Source: an uncultured Pseudomonadales bacterium (lineage in GTDB: Bacteria; Pseudomonadota; Gammaproteobacteria; Pseudomonadales; Azotimanducaceae). From it: a stretch of 64,000 nt of DNA. The notes under the pieces were generated by a model. That model was given only the letters and a program-made list of their open reading frames with translations, was not told the DNA's origin and did no database searches. The stretch is from NCBI GenBank assembly GCA_958296405.1, contig OY282519.1, positions 434,001-498,000 of the forward strand, in the 5' to 3' direction. Shown in pieces: positions 10,283-19,031 of this stretch (the first letter of the stretch is position 1; every line of letters starts with the position of its first letter). A program made the translations under genes and the position numbers.

Positions 10283-11521
10283 ATGAGCGGCAATAGTCAA
10301 CGCGCAAACAACGTCAACCCGTCCATGCTTGTTTGGGCGCGGCAGACCGCGGGTCTCTCCGAGGAGCTAGCCGCCCAGAGCGTCGGCTTGTCGGCGTCGC
10401 GCCGAAGCTCCGCAGTGGAGAAGCTGGCCGCCATCGAGTCTGGAACCACGCCCCCCACGCGGCGTCAGCTCATGCGCTTCGCAGATGCCTATCGGCGGTC
10501 GCCCACGGTCTTCTACTTGGCATCCCCGCCCACACCGGGCCCGCGCGGCGAGGACTTTCGTACCGCGCCCGATGCCCCGCAGAGTTCCCGAGATTCCGCC
10601 TTGCTCGGTGCCTTGCTGCGGGACGTTCGAGTCCGGCAGAGCATCTTGAGGGCGGCATTGGAGGACGACGAAGATTGGCACCGCCCGGAGCTGTACGGCC
10701 TACTGTCCTTGGAAGATGGCGTTCCGAACGCCGTTGCGGCAATGCGGCTGGCACTTGGGGTACCGAATCACGACTGGGGCCGTGGCATGAGGCCCGATAG
10801 CGCGTTCGGGTGGCTCCGTGGCCGTGTTGAGAAACTAGGCGCGTTTGTCTTGTTGGCCGGCGATCTCGGTTCGCACCACAGCGCCGTCAGCGAGCGCGTA
10901 TTTCGGGGCTTTGCCCTTGCCGACGCGGTCGCTCCGTTCGTCGTCGTCAACTATCAGGACGCAGTCAGCGCGCGTCCGTTCACGCTCCTGCACGAGCTCG
11001 CCCACATCTGCCTCGGCGCCACAGGCGTCAGCGCGGCCCCGCCTTCGGCGCGACCAAGCCGCAACCACGACCGCATTGAGTTCTTCTGCAACGACGTTGC
11101 CAGCGAATTCCTCCTGCCGAACGACGCGCTCTCCATGTCCGGTCAGATGCGGACTTTCGATGCCGCGCAAGAGTGGATCAGCCCAGTCGCACAGGAATGG
11201 CGCGTCAGCGAGGCAATGATCGCGTATCGACTGTGGCGGCTCGAACGAATCGAGCGCGACGTCTACCGCCAGCTCCATGCGTTCTACGCCCGCCGTTGGC
11301 ATCTCAAAAGAGCCGAGATGCGCGATGAAAGGGGCGGACCGAACTACTACGTCGTGCGGCGACATCGGCTTGGCAAAGCGCTGCTCTCGCAGACGCGGCG
11401 TCTGCTTCAAACCGAAGAGATCTCCTACACGAAGGTCGCAAGGATTCTTGGCGTGAAGCCAGGCCGTGTCGAGCCGCTGTTGAGAGAGTTCTCCGATGTC
11501 GAACACCCGCTCGACATCTAG
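10283..11521 (+). CDS. XRE/ImmA-IrrE (COG2856) family metallopeptidase-antitoxin
   Basis: 412 residues. The N-terminus (MLVWARQTAGLSEELAAQSVGL, split here at ~15-36) is an XRE-like helix-turn-helix with the usual following text on residual structure (PPTRRQLMRFADAY). The middle has the ImmA/IrrE zinc motif LLHELAHICLG (~235-245) and FFCNDVASEFLLP, which supplies the third ligand region. Such proteins act as antitoxins or as repressor-cleaving regulators. The partner gene starts 6 bases downstream and encodes a DUF4411 PIN-like protein. ATG 10283 is preferred; a TTG at 10271 would add four residues. Confidence 0.85.
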   Translation: MSGNSQRANNVNPSMLVWARQTAGLSEELAAQSVGLSASRRSSAVEKLAAIESGTTPPTRRQLMRFADAYRRSPTVFYLASPPTPGPRGEDFRTAPDAPQSSRDSALLGALLRDVRVRQSILRAALEDDEDWHRPELYGLLSLEDGVPNAVAAMRLALGVPNHDWGRGMRPDSAFGWLRGRVEKLGAFVLLAGDLGSHHSAVSERVFRGFALADAVAPFVVVNYQDAVSARPFTLLHELAHICLGATGVSAAPPSARPSRNHDRIEFFCNDVASEFLLPNDALSMSGQMRTFDAAQEWISPVAQEWRVSEAMIAYRLWRLERIERDVYRQLHAFYARRWHLKRAEMRDERGGPNYYVVRRHRLGKALLSQTRRLLQTEEISYTKVARILGVKPGRVEPLLREFSDVEHPLDI

Positions 11522-11527
11522 GGAAAC

Positions 11528-12022
11528 ATGGCCTTGCTGTACCTGCTAGACGCCAATGTTTTGATTCGCGCCAACCAAGATTACTACCCACTGGATCGCA
11601 TGAGGGGATTCTGGGATTGGCTCCAAAGCCAAGCATCGGCCGGGTTGATAAAGATGCCCTTCGAGATTCACCAAGAGGTGGCGGCTGGCAACGATGAACT
11701 CGCGGTTTGGATCAAGCAATCGCAAGTGCAGGATGCTCTTCGCCTTGACGAAGAGGTCGATAGGGAAGTGCTCCAAAGAGTTCTCGACACGGGTTACGGG
11801 CCCAGCCTGACGGAGGATGAAATCGAGGAGGCCGGTCGTGATCCGTTTCTTGTCGCTCACTCGCTGATGGGAGGCAGCCCGCGAACGGTGGTCACCAAGG
11901 AGGTCTCGCGGCCGACCAGACAGCGAGGTCGCACAAAAGTGCCGGACGCCTGCCACAGATTGGGTGTGCCGTGGACAACAGACTTCGAGATGTATCGTCG
12001 GCTGAACTTCCGGCTGCAATAG
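11528..12022 (+). CDS. DUF4411 PIN-like toxin
   Basis: 164 residues. YLLDANVLIRANQDYYPLD at the N-terminus is the typical DUF4411 opening, with the first PIN acidic residue at Asp8. Further acidic residues fall at the expected region (TEDEIEEAGRDPFLVAHS, with Asp then Ala-His), and the C-terminus has PDACHRLGVPWTTDFEMYRRL. PIN proteins are Mg-dependent RNases and commonly toxins. AGGGAAAC precedes the ATG. The arrangement of a COG2856 gene immediately before a DUF4411 gene is a recurrent predicted toxin-antitoxin pair. Confidence 0.85.
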   Translation: MALLYLLDANVLIRANQDYYPLDRMRGFWDWLQSQASAGLIKMPFEIHQEVAAGNDELAVWIKQSQVQDALRLDEEVDREVLQRVLDTGYGPSLTEDEIEEAGRDPFLVAHSLMGGSPRTVVTKEVSRPTRQRGRTKVPDACHRLGVPWTTDFEMYRRLNFRLQ

Positions 12023-12164
12023 TCGAGTACATACCGTCGCGTGATCCCGAAACAATGCAGGCGCCTTGCCGAGGTGAACTTCCTCATCGCCCAAGTGAAT
12101 CACAGCAACATACGGAGACCGGGCAGCCGAACCACACCCGGAAGGACCGTTTCAGGTCATAATT

Positions 12165-13505
12165 TCAAACTGAGACAGTGCTTGGAGCAGCGGTTTCGTC
12201 TGTCGAACAACCGCAATCCACGGTCGCGCTCTCGAACCATGTTGTTGCGTCTGAAGGCGGTGGCAGATCCGTCGCGGTCTCGGGGCACGCAAACACATCG
12301 ACGCGCCGGCTCTCTCCACTGTTGCCCTCAAGGTTGCTCCCCTCAAGAGCCTCCCCCTCAGCAATTTCTCGAAACGCCAACCTCTGCTGGTCGCCCAGCT
12401 GAGCGCCTAGGCATCGAACAGTGCAAAGCGCTCGCAATTCGGACAAGTGCAGGTTATGCACTGCGAAACCCACGGCGCTCGCATAGCCGACCACCAAGAC
12501 GGAGCTGCCCTTGGCCAACGTCTGCAGACGCCCAGCAATCTTACCCAGATTCTCATCATCGACCGCCAAGCTGTACGAGTTGCGAGCGAAGTGGATGCTC
12601 CCGACCTCTCTTTCTCCATCGCAGAGATGCGTGGTGCTGGGCCCCGGGCTACCCAAGTTCCCCCCAAGGCGGGCAAGGCCGGCCGCGACGGCTTCGCCGG
12701 CTTGGTCTACGCTTTTGGACAGACCATCCACGCTCGCGGACAGATCGTTGCGGAGCAGCGTGGATTCCGCGGCCATCGCATCTACCGATTCGGCCAGCGC
12801 CTCCAATTTCTTCCCGTTGTCCGCGAGGCCGGCCGCAACGGCTTTGCCGGCTTCGTCTACGCTTCTGGACACATCCTCCAAGCCCCGAAGTTGGCGTGGA
12901 GCACCTGGGATACCAAGATCATCACGCTTGCCGGCTTCGGCCAGCGCCTCCAGTGCGGCAACGCCCCGCTCGCCAAGTTCCTTCGCGAGCGCACCGCCGA
13001 CAGCCACTTCCGCGGCAATTTTGGACGTGTTCGCCGCAATTTGGCGCTGGTGCTCCTCCATTGCCTCCAGCACGTTGGCGGGCTGTACGGGAGTGACCTC
13101 CACCGCGTTGCTCCAACAGCCTTTCTGGCCAGATTCCAAGATGGCTCTAACCCGAAACGAGTAGGCCATGTCATTCGTTAGGCCCAACACTACATGGGAC
13201 GTGGCCGCCGACCCCGTGCCCCGCTCCGTTGCGGCATTTTCCTGAGATTCCTCTTCCTGGGATTCCTCTTCCTGAGATTCTTCGTACGACCAGCCCTGCA
13301 CGCGACGCAGCCCTTCAGCGGGCGCGCTCCACGTCAGCGTCACTTGGCCGTCTCCCGCCGAGCCCCTCAAGTTTTGTGGGACGATATCTTCGCATTGCGG
13401 CACCTCGCCCGTGGAGATGCGATCCTTGAAGTCGAAAGCTAGCGCCACTGCCGCCAGCGCAAGAGCGAACGCGAGCGCGAGCGTCAGGCCAACCTTGGCT
13501 GGCAT
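12165..13505 (-). CDS. membrane-anchored FnIII / coiled-coil / OmpA-like protein
   Basis: 446 residues from ATG 13505, which follows GAGGAAG. A hydrophobic segment (~4-24) is an uncleaved anchor or signal. Residues ~35-150 look like a fibronectin type III domain (LRGSAGDGQVTLTWSAP, then AYSFRVRAI), interrupted by an acidic ESQEE repeat. A long helical part (~155-295) contains two related blocks (SRSVDEAGKAVAAGLADN and SKSVDQAGEAVAAGLARL). The C-terminal part (~305-400, VGSIHFARNSYSLAVDD, then VLVVGYAS) resembles an OmpA-like peptidoglycan-binding domain, though the usual Asp and Arg anchors are not clear. It is last in a three-gene envelope cluster. Function unknown. Confidence 0.65.
   Translation of the reverse strand: MPAKVGLTLALAFALALAAVALAFDFKDRISTGEVPQCEDIVPQNLRGSAGDGQVTLTWSAPAEGLRRVQGWSYEESQEEESQEEESQENAATERGTGSAATSHVVLGLTNDMAYSFRVRAILESGQKGCWSNAVEVTPVQPANVLEAMEEHQRQIAANTSKIAAEVAVGGALAKELGERGVAALEALAEAGKRDDLGIPGAPRQLRGLEDVSRSVDEAGKAVAAGLADNGKKLEALAESVDAMAAESTLLRNDLSASVDGLSKSVDQAGEAVAAGLARLGGNLGSPGPSTTHLCDGEREVGSIHFARNSYSLAVDDENLGKIAGRLQTLAKGSSVLVVGYASAVGFAVHNLHLSELRALCTVRCLGAQLGDQQRLAFREIAEGEALEGSNLEGNSGESRRVDVFACPETATDLPPPSDATTWFESATVDCGCSTDETAAPSTVSV
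13241..13285. repeat. three 15-bp tandem units inside the FnIII region
   Basis: Units 13241-13255, 13256-13270 and 13271-13285 are near-copies of a 15-base word. They encode an acidic Glu-Ser-Gln-Glu-Glu repeat on the minus strand. Since 15 is divisible by three, changes in copy number would lengthen or shorten a surface loop without shifting frame. Confidence 0.8.
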
Positions 13506-13545
13506 GAACTTCCTCGCTACTCGCTGCTTGTGGCTTGGCCTAGAG

Positions 13546-14124
13546 TCATTCTGCGGGGCGCGGTGCCCTTCTGAACAGCTTAGCCCAGAACCCGCGCTTG
13601 TCCTCAATGGCCCGCAACAAGGTCTCGCTCACCTCCTTCAACAAGCCAATGAGCTGTTTGACGGTCTGCGGATCCAAGTTTTCCGCTCGCTCGGCTGCGA
13701 ACCTCCTGACGATCTCTCCGTTGGCCGTCACCATCAAGATCGCCTCGACATGTTCGCGTAGCTTCTCTTCGGTGATTTGTGAGTTTACGGCTCCTAGGAT
13801 CATCTCTTCGATTTTCTCGGCCACGATTTTGTCCATCTTGTCCTTGGCCACGCTTTCCGCCTTGAACCGGGTTCCCCGGTCGATGCGCAGCGTCATGAAC
13901 AGAAAGATGCCGGTGATCGTCGCCGTCGTCATGGCGATGTATACCGACATCATGGGGCTGTAGTCCACGGTGCCGCTTCCTTGCGCCTTGACGGACTCCA
14001 AGGCGCTCAGCACCGGCAACCCAACCCACACGCCACCAATGATGATCATTGTGGCTAAAGCCAACCAGAACTTCGCCCAATCTGGCCAGTCCTCCAAGAG
14101 GCGGTTTCTGTTTTTGGAAGCCAT
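13546..14124 (-). CDS. two-helix membrane protein with coiled-coil tail
   Basis: 192 residues with two membrane segments (about 17-40 and 57-80) followed by a charged, helical C-terminal half (KMDKIVAEKIEEMILGAV and later repeats) ending in a basic tail. I do not recognise a family. ATG 14124 follows GGGAG with reasonable spacing; an upstream in-frame start seven codons earlier lacks one. It sits between the secreted LRR-protease gene and the FnIII/OmpA-like gene on the same strand, with gaps of 124 and 40 bases. A shared role at the cell envelope is likely but unproven. Confidence 0.65.
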   Translation of the reverse strand: MASKNRNRLLEDWPDWAKFWLALATMIIIGGVWVGLPVLSALESVKAQGSGTVDYSPMMSVYIAMTTATITGIFLFMTLRIDRGTRFKAESVAKDKMDKIVAEKIEEMILGAVNSQITEEKLREHVEAILMVTANGEIVRRFAAERAENLDPQTVKQLIGLLKEVSETLLRAIEDKRGFWAKLFRRAPRPAE

Positions 14125-14248
14125 GCCGTTCGCTCCCGGCGCCATCCGCGCCTCAAATGTTTGTCAACAATCGCGCCCAAAGGGGTATGTTGCCGCTCTG
14201 GAACCGTCAATGCGTCCTGCGAACCCCGATACGTTCAGCCCGGTACCG

Positions 14249-17200
14249 TCACTGAGGGCAGACGACGCTCATGTCGATGCCCTCGGCCACCACCGTCTTC
14301 ACGCCGCGGATGAACGTGCAGACGGCGCGCGGCAACGGCTCGGTCAAGGGGTTGTTCGAGATGTTCAGGTACTGCAGCTCGCTCAAGCCCGCGAACGCCC
14401 GCGGCGGGATCGAAGCCACCTTGTTGCCCTCAAGCCACAAGTGCGTGAGCTTCCGGTTGTTCGACAAGTCCGGCACCTCCTCCAGCTGGTTGCGGGAGAG
14501 CTGCAGAGCCGTCAGTTCCGGCAGGTGCGAGAGGCCGTCGCCGACGGCGGCGATCGCGTTGCCGCCGAGCCAGAGCCGCGTCAGCTTGCCGTTGTTCGAC
14601 AGGTCCGGGAACTCCGCCAGCCGGTTGCTGGACAGCTGCAGCCCCGTCAGCTCCGTCTGCTCCGAGAGCCCGTCCCCCACGCTGGCGATTCTGTTCCAGC
14701 CGAGCCACAGGTGCGTCAGCTTCCCGTTCATCGACAGTTCCGGAAACTCCTCCAAGCGGTTGCGGGACAGGTTGAGCTGCCGCAAGTCCTCAAGGGCGTT
14801 GACGGTTCCGTCATGCCAAACCCGTCCAAACGTCTCATCCGAGAGGCTGGCAATCCTGTTCGAGCTCAGATTCAGATGCGTGAGCTCGGTCGTGAAGATG
14901 AAGGCGGATCTGGCAACGGCCTCGATGCTGTTGCGCGCCAAATTCAGTTGCTTCAGACCGCTGGGACCCAAGAATGAGTCCTTGTCGATGGCTTCAAGCT
15001 GGTTGTCGTTCAGCTGCAAAGACTCCAAGTACTCAAAGTGTCGGAACGACCGCTCGTCCAGCTCCTTCAACTCGTTGTGGCTCAAGTCCAATGTCCTCAA
15101 GGCGCGATACCTTGCCGCGTCGCGTTCCCAGACCGCCTTGTCGAAGTAGGAGTCCTTGATCCTGCGCAGCTTGTTCCCCCGCAGGTTCAGGTGCTCGAGT
15201 TCTGGAAGATTCGCAAACGCCGCGTCCTCAAGCTCCGTCAGCTCGTTGCCGCTCAGGTCGAGCCTCTTAAGCAGGTTCAAGCCGTCGAAGTACGAGTTCT
15301 GGAAGTGGCCGAGCAGGTTGTCGCTCAGGTCCAAGTCCTCCAGGCGGGTGAACCCCGCGAACATGCCGCTCGAAAGCCGGAAGCCGGAGTAGGGGTTCCG
15401 TCCCGAAAGGTCCAAGGAAACGGCTTCCTCGGAGGCACCGGACACGCCGCCGCAGAACTCGTTGTGGAAGCCCTGCTCCACGGAAATGGTTTTGGGGGAA
15501 TCCTCTGATACTACCGCCGGCCCCCGTGAGAACAACGGTGCCTTTGCGACCAGCGACACCGTGATCTCCGCGGTTCTTGGGGCAGAGCCGCATGCGCCGT
15601 CATGTGGGACGGCGCCAATGGACAGTTGCCACTCTCCCTGCCGCACCTTCTCAGCGGACGTGCTGAACGCGGAAAGGGAGGAAGAGCTTTGGACATAGGC
15701 GGCCGAACAGTTGTCCGGCTCCGGAAAGTAAACGGCCAGTTGCGCCTCTTCCCCTTGGGGCGACAGAGCCACTTCATCCGGCAACGAGGAGAGGGCGCCG
15801 GCAGCAATGTCCCCTTCATTGCAGACCTCCGAAAGGCTGGCGACGACGTCCCAACTTTCGTCAATGGCCCTAGCGGCGTTGACGGGGCCGTCCAGATCTT
15901 GAGTTCTCTCGTCCCCCGGCACCCCCATGGGAGTGTTCGGCTGCCAAGGATAATCCCGCAAGCGGCGCGCAGGACGAGGAAAAGGCAGATTGGGGTTGGA
16001 AAAAAATGGTACCCGCAGGCCTCGATATCCATTACATGAAAGGATCCCAGCACCCATGATAGTTGATTGACCTACGCAATTTTCCTTCCCATTCGGATCT
16101 ATGTAGCCGAAGGAGTAGCTTTTCCAACCCCCATAACTCTCAGGCGTCCAATTCTTATCGAAGCGAAGGCTGTCGCGGTTGTGAGCAATGCCCAAGGCAT
16201 GGCCCGTCTCATGAGCAAAAGTACGACCAGAAAGACAGTTGGTGTCGGAAGTAGCGCCATGGTTACTTCTCCATCTCTGGCGTCTGGCGTTCCGCACGCA
16301 TGGCTCGTAGTTGTCGCAGTCCAACCGGATGTAGTATTCCGATCGCATGCCGTAACCGCCACCCCAGCCACATGCCCTTCGGATAGGGTGCTCTACGGGG
16401 TATCTGCGAAAGTCTTCCAATAAATGATACATGTCCGCTTGATGCTTTTCCATCAGAGCGAGTATTTTCGCCTCGTTTTCTGCCACAAGCTCATGGTTGG
16501 TACTGTCTCCCTCTCTTCTTGTCAAATCTCTTGCCAATTCGATCTTGTCCATGCCCGCCAAGCGCATCTGCCTGTGGGAAAGCCCACTGTTGTCCAAAGC
16601 CTGATTCATCTTGGCCATTTCATTTTCGATGGTGGCCTTGATCTGCTCAGGTCCTCCCTCGAAGTCCTCCGCCTCTTGGGTGTAGAGCACCACCATGTCA
16701 ATGGTCTTGGAGGCTCCTTCGTCACTCCCGTCCGACGGCATGCCTTGAGGCCATCCCGCCTGCCGGCTCCAACCGCCCGCTCTCGCGCCGGCGTGGCCCA
16801 GAGGGCCCAACGGGCGCGCGGTTGACTCAAGTTCCTCATTGCCACAGCCCGGGAGCTTTGACACGTCCTGCTGCCTGATCAGCACCTGATCGTAATCCTC
16901 GCCTTCGGACTTCATGGTGTAGGTGCCGTGACGCGAGTGGATCTCCCCCCGGACGATGCCGCTGCCATGCACGAAGATGCTGAAGTGCCCGCCGCCCTCC
17001 AAGGAGCCAGAAGTGAAGGAGGAGCCGCCGCTCAGCCTCTTGCTGCTTCGCACGTGCCCCCGGACCTCCATGTCGTTGAACAGGTTGAGGACCAGGGGCA
17101 TGCCGTCGCCAGCGGCGCGGGCGACCTCGCTCCGGTCGAACCGGGCCACGCGCCAGCGGTCCGGAACCGCCAACGGGTCTTCCCGCAGCTCCTGATGCCT

Positions 17201-17320
17201 CTCAAGGCTCAGGCCGCCGCCAACCGGCTGAAAGACTTGGGCCTGGGCGAGGGAAGGGAGCAGGCCCACAGACAGCGCGGCCGCGGCGAGGGTCGCCTTG
17301 CCGGGAAATCTCGCTTTCAT
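14249..17320 (-). CDS. secreted metzincin-type metallopeptidase with C-terminal leucine-rich repeats
   Basis: 1023 residues. A Sec signal peptide (1-27, ending SLAQA) is followed by a propeptide-like region with the strand-rich text LVLNLFNDMEVRGHV. The catalytic domain contains IDMVVLYTQEAEDF (~195) and the full metzincin zinc site HETGHALGIAH (~368-378). A beta-sandwich-like spacer follows. From about residue 630 to 1010 there are some fourteen leucine-rich repeats (LxxLxLSxNxL), the last three nearly identical in ~44-residue blocks. The protein ends VVCPQ with a disulfide-capable Cys. It should be exported and act on extracellular proteins, with the LRRs giving target binding. Substrate unknown. 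A 22-G run lies 53 bases upstream of the start codon. Confidence 0.82.
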   Translation of the reverse strand: MKARFPGKATLAAAALSVGLLPSLAQAQVFQPVGGGLSLERHQELREDPLAVPDRWRVARFDRSEVARAAGDGMPLVLNLFNDMEVRGHVRSSKRLSGGSSFTSGSLEGGGHFSIFVHGSGIVRGEIHSRHGTYTMKSEGEDYDQVLIRQQDVSKLPGCGNEELESTARPLGPLGHAGARAGGWSRQAGWPQGMPSDGSDEGASKTIDMVVLYTQEAEDFEGGPEQIKATIENEMAKMNQALDNSGLSHRQMRLAGMDKIELARDLTRREGDSTNHELVAENEAKILALMEKHQADMYHLLEDFRRYPVEHPIRRACGWGGGYGMRSEYYIRLDCDNYEPCVRNARRQRWRSNHGATSDTNCLSGRTFAHETGHALGIAHNRDSLRFDKNWTPESYGGWKSYSFGYIDPNGKENCVGQSTIMGAGILSCNGYRGLRVPFFSNPNLPFPRPARRLRDYPWQPNTPMGVPGDERTQDLDGPVNAARAIDESWDVVASLSEVCNEGDIAAGALSSLPDEVALSPQGEEAQLAVYFPEPDNCSAAYVQSSSSLSAFSTSAEKVRQGEWQLSIGAVPHDGACGSAPRTAEITVSLVAKAPLFSRGPAVVSEDSPKTISVEQGFHNEFCGGVSGASEEAVSLDLSGRNPYSGFRLSSGMFAGFTRLEDLDLSDNLLGHFQNSYFDGLNLLKRLDLSGNELTELEDAAFANLPELEHLNLRGNKLRRIKDSYFDKAVWERDAARYRALRTLDLSHNELKELDERSFRHFEYLESLQLNDNQLEAIDKDSFLGPSGLKQLNLARNSIEAVARSAFIFTTELTHLNLSSNRIASLSDETFGRVWHDGTVNALEDLRQLNLSRNRLEEFPELSMNGKLTHLWLGWNRIASVGDGLSEQTELTGLQLSSNRLAEFPDLSNNGKLTRLWLGGNAIAAVGDGLSHLPELTALQLSRNQLEEVPDLSNNRKLTHLWLEGNKVASIPPRAFAGLSELQYLNISNNPLTEPLPRAVCTFIRGVKTVVAEGIDMSVVCPQ

Positions 17321-17373
17321 GCTGCGAACCCGGCAGCGCCGGGGCGTGGAACGTTCATTGGGCGGCGAGACTA

Positions 17374-17395
17374 CCCCCCCCCCCCCCCCCCCCCC
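17374..17395. repeat. homopolymer of 22 C (22 G on the LRR-protease coding strand)
   Basis: An uninterrupted run of 22 cytosines in the intergenic region between the LRR-peptidase and sufB. It lies 53 bases upstream of the peptidase ATG, where the promoter or leader would be. Runs of this kind slip in replication and switch expression of surface genes in several pathogens. An assembly or poly-G read artefact must also be considered. Confidence 0.9.
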
Positions 17396-17517
17396 GTGTC
17401 AACTCCTGTATTGGCTGCCAGTGGAATGGCAACGTGAGATCTAGCGGTTGCTGCTGCCGGAGGTGCCGGTGCCTCCGGTTGAGACCCTCCCTAGCCGTCC
17501 ACGCTCCACCACCGGCA

Positions 17518-17552
17518 ATTCCCAACCGTTTTAGTCGGGTATTAGCTATACT
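17518..17552 (+). promoter_or_regulatory. suf operon promoter with candidate IscR type 1 site
   Basis: The right half TAGTCGGGTAT (17532-17542) fits the IscR type 1 half-site YAGTCRRSTAT at all 11 positions. The left half, 17518-17528, fits its partner at about 8 of 11, and the TTT between fits the A/T spacer, giving a 25-base site. TATACT at 17547-17552 is a good -10. It would place the transcription start at about the A of the sufB ATG (17559), so the message may be leaderless. No convincing -35 is seen, as expected for an activator- or repressor-controlled promoter. No iscR gene is in the window. Confidence 0.55.
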
Positions 17553-17558
17553 CGATGC

Positions 17559-19013
17559 ATGAGCGGGCCGAATGCAGCGGTCGGCGAGCGCCTAGCGCAA
17601 GACTACGCCGCGGGCTTCGTCACCGACATCGAATCCGAGACGTTGCCGCCGGGGCTCAACGAAGCCACGGTGCGCTTCATCTCCGGGAAGAAGAGCGAAC
17701 CCGCTTGGCTGCTGGCTTGGCGGCTGCAGGCGCTGGCCCGGTGGCGGAAGATGACGGCACCGCAGTGGGCGCACGTCACGTTTCCGCCCATCGATTTCGA
17801 CGCCATCTCCTACTACTCGGCCCCCAAGCAGGGCCCGAAATCGCTGGACGAAGTGGACCCGGAGCTGCTGCGCACCTACGAGAAGCTCGGCATCCCGCTG
17901 CATGAGCGCGCCGCGCTGGCTGGCGTCGAGACGCCCCAGGTGGCTGTGGACGCGGTGTTCGACAGCGTCTCCGTGGTCACCACGTTCAAGGAGAAGCTGC
18001 GCGAAGCCGGCGTCATCTTCTGCCCCATCGCCGAAGCCGTGCGCGAGTGCCCAGAGCTGGTGCAGAAGTACTTGGGCAGCGTGGTGCCGCAGTCCGACAA
18101 CTTCTACGCGGCCCTGAACAGCGCCACCTTCAGCGATGGCTCCTTCGTGTACGTGCCCAAGCACACGCGCTGCCCGATGGAGCTCTCCACCTACTTCCGC
18201 ATCAACGCCGCCAACACCGGGCAGTTCGAGCGCACGCTCATCATCGCGGACGAAGGCAGCTACGTGAGCTATCTGGAAGGCTGCACCGCGCCCATGCGCG
18301 ACGAAAATCAGCTCCACGCGGCGGTGGTGGAACTGGTCGCGCTGGACGATGCCGAGATCAAGTACTCCACCGTGCAGAACTGGTACCCCGGCGACGAGCA
18401 GGGGCGGGGCGGCATCTACAACTTCGTCACCAAGCGCGGCGCCTGTTTGGGAGCGCGCTCGAAAATCAGCTGGACGCAAGTGGAGACGGGCTCCGCGATC
18501 ACTTGGAAGTACCCGAGCGTGGTGCTGCGGGGCGATGGCTCGGTGGGCGAGTTCCACTCCGTGGCGCTCACCAACAACCGTCAGCAGGCGGACACCGGCA
18601 CCAAGATGCTGCACATCGGGCGCGACACGAAGAGCACCATCGTCTCCAAAGGCATCAGCGCCGGGCGCAGCCAGAACGCTTATCGGGGCCGCGTGCTGAT
18701 GAACCCTGGGGCGAGCGGCGCGCGCAACTACACGCAGTGCGACTCGCTGCTCATTGGCGACGAATGTGGCGCCCACACCTTCCCCCACATCGAAAGCCGC
18801 ACGCCGGAGGCCATCGTCGAACACGAAGCCTCCACCTCCAAGGTGAGCGACGAGCACCTGTTCCTGTGCGCCCAACGCGGCATCGACGCCGAGAAGGCCG
18901 TGTCCATGATCGTCAACGGCTTCTGCAAGGAAGTGTTTCGAGAGTTGCCGATGGAGTTCGCCGTGGAAGCGGGGAAGCTCCTTGAAGTGAGCCTCGAAGG
19001 CGCCGTCGGCTGA
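17559..19013 (+). CDS. sufB: Fe-S cluster assembly scaffold protein SufB
   Basis: 484 residues, the normal SufB length. Typical segments are [34 protein letters not shown], the [20 protein letters not shown] block and the conserved ending [20 protein letters not shown]. SufB with SufC and SufD forms the scaffold complex on which Fe-S clusters are built; the conserved acceptor Cys lies in the C-terminal beta-helix ([18 protein letters not shown] region). It is first of the seven-gene operon sufBCDSATE. The ATG at 17559 begins at the predicted transcription start, with no ribosome site before it. Confidence 0.96.
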   Translation: MSGPNAAVGERLAQDYAAGFVTDIESETLPPGLNEATVRFISGKKSEPAWLLAWRLQALARWRKMTAPQWAHVTFPPIDFDAISYYSAPKQGPKSLDEVDPELLRTYEKLGIPLHERAALAGVETPQVAVDAVFDSVSVVTTFKEKLREAGVIFCPIAEAVRECPELVQKYLGSVVPQSDNFYAALNSATFSDGSFVYVPKHTRCPMELSTYFRINAANTGQFERTLIIADEGSYVSYLEGCTAPMRDENQLHAAVVELVALDDAEIKYSTVQNWYPGDEQGRGGIYNFVTKRGACLGARSKISWTQVETGSAITWKYPSVVLRGDGSVGEFHSVALTNNRQQADTGTKMLHIGRDTKSTIVSKGISAGRSQNAYRGRVLMNPGASGARNYTQCDSLLIGDECGAHTFPHIESRTPEAIVEHEASTSKVSDEHLFLCAQRGIDAEKAVSMIVNGFCKEVFRELPMEFAVEAGKLLEVSLEGAVG

Positions 19014-19031
19014 CGCGCCGGACAACCCGCC

